From Asterias rubens (Eukaryota; Echinodermata; Asteroidea; Forcipulatida; Asteriidae), in the NCBI RefSeq assembly GCF_902459465.1, contig NC_047073.1:8743036-8807035 (forward strand): a stretch of DNA of 64,000 bases, given 5' to 3'. Within the stretch, counting starts at the first letter, position 1; each line of letters starts with the position of its first letter. This document shows, one piece after another, positions 10,001 through 22,000 of this stretch. A model generated the notes under the pieces. That model did no database searches. It saw only the letters and a program-made list of their open reading frames with translations, and had not been told where the DNA came from. A program made the position numbers and the translations under genes.

Positions 10001-13000
10001 TGGTTTATGTACGTGTAGATGAAATGGGCAAGATCCAGCTGGCATCATACAGGGCAGCAATGAAGATAAGGACACTCCAAAAAGTCATCAACCGTAAGTA
10101 CAATATAAAATATCTTTAGGCTTCAATGAAGCTAACTCATTAATTTTATGGTTGTCTTGAGACTTGTGTCCTTAAGCAAGAAACTTTTCACCAATTATTA
10201 CTTCGTCTGTCAGATGGGACTTAAAGCTTGTGCCTGTTTGTTGTGTTATGCACGAACCCAGTTACATATATCGCGAAGAGAAGAGGTTTGCAGGTTCCCG
10301 TGTTTCTTGCAGTGGCGCAGGTGCTACATAAATGGATCTTAGTATTCAAAACTCTGCTAGACCTGTTGAAAGACAAATAGTGAGGTCTTTGTTACGCCCC
10401 TAGGGGAGTGTGGGTTCGAGTCCCAGTTGTGACATCTGTGTCCTTAAGCAAGGCACTTAACCTGATGCTTCGTCCTTTGGATGGGGCGTAAAGCTGTGGG
10501 TCCCGTGTGTCATGTAAAGCACGTAAAAGAATCCAGTGCACATATCGAAAAGAGAAGGGGTTCACCCTAGTATTTCTAGTTTGATTGGCAGCATATTGCG
10601 CCACAGCATCTTGCAAACTAACCATTGCATTGTGCTATATGATAGGTTTCATAATTCAAACGTATCCCCTTATACCTTGCAGAAAAATGCTGCATGTTTA
10701 ACATGTTTAAGGCGCCTTGAGCGTCACTGAGTGACGGATATGCATGCTATATAAGAAGCCACTATTATTGTTAAAAACAAGAAACTTTGTCTCTTTGCAG
10801 TGCATTCGGTGGAGTTATCTATAATAACATCCGTCTTTGAGCATTTTGGGTTCAACAGCCCCACCAGCAACATGGTCATGAATGTGATTCAACTGCAAGA
10901 CGTTGTGTATGAGGTATTCTACACCACTCAATGTCGAGGATGGAGCTCACTGGATGTGGATACCAGTACTGACCTAATGGTGAACTGGACTCTAAATTTA
11001 TTTGACATGTGAGTGATGAAACAACGGCGTTCTTGAAACTCTTTCTTTGCAGTGGCCTGGGCATAATTTAATAGAGCTGCTTATAATCACGAAAAGTAGC
11101 TCAGCATAACAAAACTATGTGACTCTAGCTACCGGGCAATCTCGGTAGTCTAGTTGGTTAAACACTGCTCTAGAATTGCAAGGGCCGTGGGTTCGAATCC
11201 CACCTGAGTAACATGCCTGTAATATTTGTTCACAGGACTCGGGGGAAGTACTGAGTATACAGTGCTAACACACATCGGTGTATGGGTAAAAACCAAAATT
11301 AATATTCTTTATCCCCGATGCAAATTTAACATCTATTAAAACTGTGTTGACTGAAATAAGCTAACCAGCTATGTCACATGTAAAATGTGTGACTGGTATC
11401 CTACTCATTTGTGCTTAGTAGAAAATTCTTCAGTAATGTTTTTCTGCTTAAGCAGCTCTGTCGATATGGGCCCTGTTGTGGCCAAACTGTGAAGAGCATT
11501 GGACTTTGGACCCAACTTCATAAAGCTGTTAAGCAGAAAATACTACTAAACAAATTTCTTTGCTAAGCAAAGAAATGAGTGGGGCACATGTACATTTTAT
11601 GGAATGTTGCTGAGTACCTCCTTTTGCTAAGCAATGTTCTCCTGTGTTTAGCAGGTTTTTGTGCTGGGCCCTGGTGTTTCTGATCAGCAGAGTGTGGATT
11701 TAAGTCTTGGTTGTGGCACTTGTGAGCAAATGCTTAACCATAGTTGTTTTGTCCTTCTGATGGGACACTAATCTAAAGGTCACCCGTTGGTAAAGGGCAA
11801 ATTAAATAACTTGTAATGTTTCAAGTTGATGTTGAGAGTCCGTAAATCCTCTAAAATGTTAAACTTTGAAAACTTTCTGGACCAAGTTTGTTTTTTTGAT
11901 GCATGATGGCAGGTTTGAGTTTTGAATACAAAAAAATATTTTTTTAAATGTTTATTTGGACAGGGGTCGCACAGGATTCCTCAAGGTTCTATCAGTCAAG
12001 ATCCTCATGGTGGTGTTGTGTTCTGCTCAACTCTCTGAAAAATACCAATGTAAGTTTCACATGAAGATACTAGCAGCACTGGACAAATACTCAAAATAAC
12101 TGTTAGCATAAAAACTTACTTGGTAACGAGCAATGGAGAGCTGTTGATAGCATAAAATATTGTGAGAAACGGCTCCCTCTGAAGAAACATAGCTTTTGAT
12201 AAAGAGGTACTTGTCAACCAAATAATAAAAGACTTCAGCTCAAGCCTTTTGTTATGCACCTGAAACCACACCAAGTAATGCAACAAGTTGTTTATTCTTT
12301 CATTATTCTCTTGCAAATTCAATTACCAATTGAGCCCAAATTTTCACAGGGGGTTTGTTATTTTATGCATATGGTGGGATAGTGAGAAAGAGTCCAGGGC
12401 CTTTAAGGGTAGGTATTGTTTTGGAGAGTGTTTTTGCCACCTTTTTGTCTATCATATGTACCCTACTCCAACAAATTTAAAGCGACATCTAATGTAGACT
12501 ATGTCACTTTTGTTTACAAAGAAAGTGACTAAGTGTACTCAAGGGCTTTTTTAAGAGTTCAGGGCTGCAGCCTTTCTTGGGCATCTGAAAGCACAACAAA
12601 TTGTGCAACAAGGATGTTTTGGGTTTTTTTTTTCTTGCAACTTCAATGACAAATTGAGCTAGAATTTTCACAGATTTGTTATTTTTATGCATGTTGGGAT
12701 GCATTAGGTGAGAATACTAGTCTTTGACAATTACCAAATGTGTCTTGAGTGCCTTGAATTCATATCTAAACCAGAATGATGTCCTGTTTTGTTTGTTAAA
12801 TAAATTTGATTTTCTATTTTCAAGATTTATACCAGCAGTTAACAGATCGAGCAGGGGGAGTAAGTCGACGTAACATGACAACCTTTCTCAGAGACATGAT
12901 AAGAGTAAGTGATGCATTTAAACAAACAAAAATTGTATATATACTTTTTTTTTTGCAAGTTCGCCCCAAACAAGGCTAAAAGCCACTCTTGGTATCAGAA

Positions 13001-16000
13001 GAAAAATTATTGAGTGTGAAAAGAACTCAGGGGAGCTGAAGGTATGTAGGAATTTATATTCCTCTAAAAACAGGCTAGATTGTAGGATGGATGGAAATCA
13101 GACTTTTCTGAAGTCATCCTGTGAAAGTAATTTTGTCCACATATAAAGAAAACCTTCTCTTTGATCTTCTTCTCTAGTGCTGAAGATACTTTTCCTAAAA
13201 GCTCTGTGAATTCCAAACCAAAGGAATAACAAACGGTTGAAATGTCTTCATTTCGACATTCCTCCTGAAATGTTGATATTAATTTTAGACCTTCTGGTCA
13301 GCAAAAGACTTTCATCCCTGCTCTAGTCCTCAGGAGACTGGTGTAGAAAGATATGGTTTCTTGAGACAATGGCGAGTCGAGGGTAAATTTCCACCTCATA
13401 TGAACATTTTGTTATCATACACATGACTTTGTTAATAAAAACCTCACTCAGCTTTTAAGTTGTAATTTGTTTAGAGGAGTTTTAAATTGACAAACATTTT
13501 ATCAACAATTTAATCTTTAGATAACAGAGTTGATCGATGAGAGCTCTGCCTTGGGGAAGAACGCTGCAGCTGCTGTCAATAGCTGTTTCGCTACGGTAAG
13601 AGCTTAAATTCTCAACTGTTGATCCATTGATCCCCTGGGCCCCAATTTTATGGCTCTGCTAAATTCTGTGCTTATGACCACCATTTGGTAAGCGCCAAAT
13701 TTCTGCGCTAGTTGTGTAAGCCAAAAATGCCTAGTAACGTGAAGTATGCACGCGCACAAGCCAACACTTTTGCTTACCAGTGAAATACGCTTGGCTTAAA
13801 GACACTGGACACTATTGGTAATTGTCAAAGACCAGTCTTCTCACGTGGTATATCTCAACATATGCATAAAATAACAAACCTGTGAAAATTTGAGCTTGAT
13901 TGGTCGTCGGAGTTTCGAGATAACTATGAAAGAAAAACACCCCTGTAACACAAAGTTGTGTGCTTTCAGATGCTTGATTTCGAGACCTCAAATTCTAAAC
14001 TTGAGGTCTCGAAATCAAATTCGTGGAAAATTACTTCTTTCTCGAAAACTACATCATTTCAGAGGGAGCCGTTTCTCACAATGTTTTATACTATCAACCA
14101 CTCCCCATTGTTTATTTATTTTATTTCTTTTATTTATTTATTTCCAGGCAAACAGTACATACAAAGAATAGGCAATAAAAAATAAGACTACACAGAGAAC
14201 AAGCCTGCGGATAACCAAAAAGCGAAAATAATCACTATCTAAAGGCGATCCAGACAATAAAAATAACAAAGGCACAAAAGGGCACAAGAACATTAACAAC
14301 ATAAAAATTGCACATCAAATACCAAATCAAATATAAATATATAAAAAAACTGTAGAAAATACATTAAATTTTGTGTAAAAAAAATATAGATCAACCAGAA
14401 GACCATGCATCCTCGCTCCTTTCAAAAAAGGTAGAAAGCCAATCAAATTCCCTTCAAATCTCCTTAAACCCCAATACTTTTTTCCTACAAAGCAAAGAAA
14501 AATACAGTAGTTAGAATACTGCACATGTATGTTACCATGTGAGGTTTTATGCCAATAATTATTTTGAGTAATTACCAATAGTGTCCACTGCCTTTAAGCA
14601 CAGAATTCACTGCTTCCGCAAGCGCTGATTCTTTGCTGACTTGCACGTGACAGGGAAAACAAATTGTACAAACATTTGTCCTGTATGGCATTTCCAAATC
14701 ATGCAGATGCTTACCGGGGATTGCCACCATTTCACTAACTCTGCGCTATATTATTATTTAATATCATTTGTGTATTCTGTTTTAATGTAAAGCATCATTT
14801 TGTATAATAATTGCACACATATTACTTGGAATGGAAATAAATGTTGTTTAATTGAACTGAGTTGAATCATATATTTTCTTTTCTCCTTGCAGGTGATTGG
14901 AACGACCGTTTCTCATGATAGATACATGAGCTGGTTGATGGCAGAACCTCAGACCATTGTGTGGTTACCAACAATGTATCGTGTTTCCCTGGCTGAGTCA
15001 GGTAAGTGCAGAGTTCGGAGAATAGCCTTCCTTATAATATCCGACCATCTTCATCCTCATCTGCTTTCAAGTTGCGTGAGCACTGGACTCAAGCTCAGGT
15101 GTTTCTGATCAGCAGAGTGTGAATTTGAGTCCCGGTCATGACACGTGTGTCCTTTAACAAGATACTTAACCACAATTTGGGACATCAGCCATGAGTGAAC
15201 TTGGATTTGGTAGTGCATATAAAAGAACCCAGAACACTGGGGTTAACCCTGGTGTTTCTGGTTCACATAGCAAGCACCCTTGTTGACAGGTTTCTTCAGG
15301 ATTGCGAGCTACAGTGATCATTTTCACTTGGGAGGCAACCTTGGTTTCATTACCAGAATGTTTGAATATTAATAATAAAGCATATCTCAAAACCACTTTT
15401 AATTTTTAAGGAGAGAGTGTAGCTTAACAGGTCCATGAGCAACTACAGTTGAAATTGCATCACTATCAAATTCCACAAATTAATGATTAAATGATAAAAT
15501 GTATTCTTTTTTTCCAGTTAAACATGATGCAAAATGCAACATTTGCAAGATGTATCCGATCATCGGACTTCGCTTCAAATGCTTAAAGTGTCTGAACTAC
15601 GACATGTGCCAGGATTGCTTCTTTGTTGCCAGGACAACCAAGAGACACAAACTGACACACCCAACTCAAGAATACATTATTGCAGTAAGAAAATTTGTTT
15701 TCCTAAACTTGTTAAACGTTATATAATTTATTTAACCATCAGGACCTCAGTTTAAAGTCATTAAAGAGGAAATCATCCATAAAACTTAAATTACCAACAG
15801 TAATTAGCAAGGAACCCATCATTACTAATGCTCACTAGATGTTGCTTTGGCTGGTAACCATTTCTGCTCAGAGACACTGTTCTGTCTCAGCAAAGTGTGA
15901 TTTAGGAATATTTTCCTTTGTTTTGTCAGACGTCATCTAAAGAAGACATCAGAGACTTTGCTAAGACGATACGGAACAAGATGAGTAAGAAACATGGCCG

Positions 16001-19000
16001 CCGCGTTAAGCTGAAGTACCTCCCTGTTGACGACAGTGACACTGATTCCAATAGTTACTGGTTAGTCTCTTAATTCAATTCAATTTAACAACATTTATGT
16101 CCATTTCATACATCTCATGTGCCAGTATCATACAAAATAATGATTTACATCAAAACTGAATACACTTTGACCGAATTAATCATTCAGTTCTCTTGAAGAA
16201 ACTGCATCATTATGGCATCCTGCATCAGGCTGTGGTAAGACTCTCTCCTGGATTAACTCATTTCTCTCTGGGCGCACACAGTGCGTCATTTTTTCAGGCA
16301 CTAATTCTGACTGGGCTCAGGTAACTTCAGGGGTCTGTTATCGGACCCGTTCTTTTCAATTTATTCACTGCTGATCTGCCTAGAATTGTCCAGTCATTTC
16401 TCCCACAGTATGGAATCAGCCTTGTGAAACTGTAAAAAAAGAACTGACGCTCAAGATAATGGTATATACATGTGGGTTCTTTTACCTGCACTACCAAATC
16501 CTAGTTCACTCATGACTGATGTCCCGAATTGTGGTTAAGTATCTTGTTAAAGGACACAAGTGTCATGACCGGGACTCGAAGTCACACTCTGCTGATCAGA
16601 AACACCTGAGCTTGAGTCCGGTGCTCTTAACCGCTAGGCCAAGACACGCAACTTGAAAGCAGATGAGGATGAAGATGGTTGGATATTATAATGAAGGCTT
16701 AATTCTCCGAACTCTGAACTTACTGTCTCAGCCAGGGAAACACGATACATTGTTGGTAACCACACAATGGTCTGAGTTTCTGCCATCAACCAGCTCATGT
16801 ATCTATCATGAGAAACAGTCGTACCAATCACCTGCAAGGAGAAAAGAAAATATATGATTCAACTCAGTTCAATTAAACAACATTTGTTTCCATTTCAAAT
16901 AATATGTGTGCAAGTATTATACAAAATGATGCTTTACATTAACACAGAATACACAAATGATACTAATGGTAGTAGGAATAGGGCAGAGTTAGTGAAATGG
17001 AGGCAAGCCTCGATAAGCGGTTGCTTGATTTGACAATGCTATAAAGGACAAGACAAACAAACGGACACAAAGGACAAAAACAGAACATCAGTGAGCAAAG
17101 AAGACACCATTGGTGTGGCGTGTTGTGGCCGAGAGGCTAAGAGCACCGGACTCAAGCTCTGGTGTTTCTGAACCGCAGAATGTGGGTTTGAGTCCCGGTG
17201 TGGCAGGAGATTCTGTCCCCCCATTCTGGAATCATCCTCCTTTTTCAGCCCACGTTAATCTCTCCGATTGGAGACAACCTCTGGCAGACAGATTTCCCTG
17301 GGACACCGACACATTGTGTCCTTAAAGCCATTGGACACTTTCGGAACAGAATTTTTTTTTTAAGTTCACAGATTTACAAATAACATACAGGGGTTGACAG
17401 AAGGTAATGGTGAAAGACTTCTCTTGAAATATTATTCCATGAAATGCTTTACTTTTTGAGAAAACATTAAGACAATATCAATTCTCGATAGCGAGAATTA
17501 CGGATTTATTTCAAACACATGTCATGACATAGCGAAACGTGCAGATACAAGGGTGGGTTTTCCCGTTATTTTCTTCCGACTCCGATGACTGATTGAGCCT
17601 AAGTTTTCACAGGTTTGTTATTTTATATATAAGTTGTGCTACAAGAAGTGTGGGCCTTGGACAATACTGTTTACCGAAAGTGTCGAATGGCTTTAAGCAA
17701 GATAATTTAACATAAAGACTTTGCCTTGTCTTTTGGATGGGACATTAAGCCGTACTAAGATTGACAATACACGTAAAAGATGGGAGGAGGAGGGTTTAAC
17801 TCAGTAGTCTTTTTGCTCATAGTTAGTAGAGTTTAGAGATTCATAAAATTGTGAATGTGTTATGAGGCTGTGAAGTTACATGTATCTATCACCAATGCTT
17901 AATACTTTGATTTGGTTTTTAATTTGATTCTGTCAGTGATCCTACAGATAAAGAGATTGATATGCATGTGCGGCTTGGCCACATCTCCAAAAAGTAAGTT
18001 GATCAATTATCCATTGTAGTGATATCAATCAGACTATTGTATTGTATTGCTTAAGCAAAATCATCTTGAATGTTTCCCCTCTAACTCTGAACACTGTCCA
18101 AAAAATAACTTCCATGTTCTGTATATCATGATCGCAGGTTAGCAGCTGTCGAGGATATGAAGCCAGCTCCACCTCCCTCAACCGAAGCTTCCCTGTCCCC
18201 GATAAGTGAGAGCATTCAATCAAGCATGATTCCTGACCCGGGGAGTGCTTTGGCTCGTGGGCAGGAAACCTCTCGTGATCGGTCGGGAGAGCATAGAGAG
18301 CTGGAGGATCTAATCGACATCTTAGAGAGAGAGAATGAGTAAGTCAAAGAGATAGATTCAAACTGCCTGCCACTAGTTACCAGGCAACTCGGTGGTCTAG
18401 TTGGTAAGACACTGCTCTAGAATTGCAAAGGTCATGGGTTTGAATCCCACCTGAGCAATATGACTGTGACTTTTTCACAGAGCTAAGGAAAATACCAAGT
18501 ATTCAGGGCTAACGTCGGTGTATATGGGTAAAACCAAAATTAATATTCTTTATCCCCGATGCAAATTCACATTCATTAAGATAGATTCGTCTTGAGAAAT
18601 TATTCTTGAAGCCCCTTTCACTCCAGATGAATTTCCCAGGACATTCAGGGCTTGAGCTCAACACTGGACCACAGGCTCTTGGCCAAAAGTTTTAGTGCTA
18701 GGCCTATAATCGGTTTGTATTAAAATTGTTTCAAACTGTGACAAATTAGTCAGATATTTAGAACCGTGAAACCTCATTTTGGTTGTGTTTTTCTCCTATT
18801 GCAGAGAACTCCTTATCGACATGGAAGAGTTAAATATGGCCGGAAGACGCATGGCATCAGCTGGCGAAGGCGCCTCACATGTGGCGCATGATCTTGAGGA
18901 TGAGTCCATCGGTACCTCGGAGACTGAAGAGCAACAGGAGATGATGATAGCGAGGCATGAGGTTCTGGAGGACCAAAATAGACAGCTAAACCTACAGCTC

Positions 19001-22000
19001 AAAACACTCAAATCGCTCCTTCAGAAACAGGTACGGATTTTGTATTGACTGCTTAATTTCTTTCTTCTATTTCATGATAACCATAGCTGTGTTTCTAGGC
19101 TTATAGATGAAAAAAACCTTAATGATAGCATTTAAAGACTAACTAAGAGTAGAAAAACTGCATGAGCCTTCGTAGCAACAACTACTTCATCAGATGCAAT
19201 GAAGGGGACAATCCAAGTACAATCTTTATACATGTTCCAGAAAGTTCCGGGTGAGTACGTAGTTCACAAGGTAGGCTGGTGCATTATTCCTGGTAGTGGG
19301 AAAGAAAACCACTGTCCCTATAACTCAACAATGTTTAGGTGTGTGACAATCTTTTGTTCAGCAGTCTCCCTTTTATATCTGGTACCTTTCATAATCTATT
19401 TTATGGATGAGAAGAAACAAAAAAGGCTCCTGAAAACAGTGCACAATGGTCGTCTGTTCTGTCCTCTTTTTATTGAGTCATTTCATGTTCATTGACATTT
19501 CGACTTATTGTCATTTCAGAACCGCACACCCCCGCAAGCCAGCACATCCATGTTTGTATCAAACAACCATGCCCCGCCTCCACCATATCACGCCACACCT
19601 ACCAATGGCCATCTTGATCGAACCGCTCCGCCCAGTTTACCTTATTATCAACCTGCTACCCAATCACAGCCAAGCATTGATATGATTGACAATCAGCATG
19701 TGAATTCATCCGTCCTTCCTACTCCAATAACCAACCAATCAGGAGCTTCTGATATGATGAATGGCAGTGGATCACTCCGCCCACAATTTATGTTGGACCA
19801 ATCAGTAACCCCACAAGTGTCACTTCCACCTCACCACTCCAACAATCTAACCATGACTCCAGGTTTGAGTGACAGCACGGTGCCCCTCCCACCATACTCT
19901 TTCAACCAATCAGCAATGACTCCAGGAACCTTTGCAGCAAGGAGGCTCCTCCCAGCCCATTTGGTTGACCAATCAACAGTGATGTTTCCCAACTTATCTG
20001 CATCTCGAATTTATCCACCAGAAGAGGCAGCATTGAATGATATTGTGCAGAGAATGAATGAGGCATACCCAGCAAATCTTCAAGGTAAACATTTGCAATT
20101 TCAAGGCTCAAACACCTATCTTCAGAAATGCAGCTTTTCAGCACAATCCGCGCTTACAATCACCATTCTCCACTTACTGTGCAGGCACCAAAATGCCTGT
20201 ACTAGCTGTGTATTTAGCTACTGTAATAGGAATGGCCAGTAGCGTGGGGTGCGTACACACACAAGCAACAATTTGATGCTAAGCCCAGGCTTGCATAAGT
20301 GTGTCAGAAATCCATCAATGTGCATTGAGTGTCACTGAGTGACGGATATGCACGCTATATAAGAAGCCACTATTGTTAGTATTATTATTATTATTATTCT
20401 ACAGATACACCAGCTTCACCTGACATGCCCCCTCCTCCCTCTTACACAGCGGCTCCTACATTCATGAGAACCAGAAGATCACATGGTAAGTTGCCTTTAT
20501 TAGAAATTCTCCTCTGAATCAATCAATCAATCAAAGGTCATTTATAGAGCGCCAAAATCATCAGTTTGTTCTAAGGCTCAGAACAGCATCAAGGGAAAAT
20601 TTGGGACAGTCCTCATTTTAGTTAATTTGTTCGTTTGACTCAAAAATTTACTTTCCCAAATTGAATTCTTTGGTAATATTGTATTACATGACACAACTGG
20701 ATGCTAAACAGCATCAGGCTGTAAGAATAATCCACTGTTCTCAAAAATGTTTGAATGCTCAGAAACAAAGGAAAATTGACTTGTAGTATCCACTTCCACC
20801 CTCAACTCAGTTGCTTCTGTGTCCTTTGTCTTGTTTTAATAATAATATGGATTTATATAGCGCAGATTTCTTACCCCCAAAAAATGTTCAAGGCACCTAC
20901 ACAAAAAGAAAACATTGTAGCAAGTGAAAATGAGGGAGGGGAATAACTCTTTTAAAGGTACGGTCATTGATTTAAAAAAAATGTATCCAACAATTAATGA
21001 CCATAAAAACTTCTTTGATGAGAAGCACTTGATGTTGATAGTATAAAGTATTTTTGGGAAAGGATTCACTTTAAAGTAGTACGGTTTGGATAATTTTTCA
21101 CCCAAAAACATTTGAATTTAATGTCAAGAGTTTGTACTCTTCCCATAGAGGTGCTGCTTAGCTGTTAGCTGCCACTTTGACCAAAGTTAAAGGCAGTGGA
21201 CACTATTGGTAATTACTCAAAATAATTATTAGCATAAAACCTTACTTGGTAATGGGTAATGGGGAGAGGTTGATAGTACAAAACATTGTGAGAAACAGCT
21301 CCCTCTGAAGTGAAGTAGTTTTCGAGAAAGAAGTAATTTTCCACGAATTTGATTTCGAGACCTCAAGTTTAGAATTTGAGGTCTCGAAATCAAGCATCAG
21401 AAAGCACACAACCTCGTGTGACAAGGGTGTTTTTTTCAAATTGTTGAGTATGAGGTGGTTCACACACAGTACTAAAGTTGGTTTAACTCATGGTTCAACC
21501 CGAACGAGTTTAACTCTAGTTCAATCCACAAAAGATAAACCATCCAGGGAGGGGGTTTATTTCTAAAACCCTTCGGGTTTACCTTTTAACACTGTGTGTG
21601 GACAGAAAAAAACAAAAACATCCGGTTTAACTCACAACAGACGACCCATTGACCTCCGTAATCATGATGTAAACACATGGTGACCAATGAACAAGCCAAT
21701 AAACAGGATGTTGACAGGTGATCACAGGTGAGCTCAAATTTTCACAGGTTTGTTGTTGTATGCATATGTTGAGATACACCAAGTGAGAAGACTGGTCTTT
21801 GACAATTACCAATAGTGTCCACTGTCTTTAAATCCCTGGTTTTAAACCCGCGATGCCTGGTTCTTGATAATTTACCTTGACTTCGTCTTGGTAAAATTAT
21901 CAAGTCCAGGCCTCAGCGTGGGTTTAAACCCTTAGTTGAAAACCTCTTCACCACACATTGATTCCTTTATTCTTTTTTCTATTGCAGGTAATCATGACAA

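Noticed and set aside
11124..11335. tRNA gene (good A and B boxes)
   Set aside because: The stems do not fold into a standard cloverleaf and the sequence continues into a body shared by five copies, so it is a tRNA-derived SINE.
17121..17210. tRNA-Ser/Leu gene
   Set aside because: It has a class II-like head but belongs to the SINE-B family, whose copies share the same non-tRNA body and tail.
18796..19011. Minus-strand open frame of 71 codons
   Set aside because: It is the antisense shadow of the coiled-coil exon 13.
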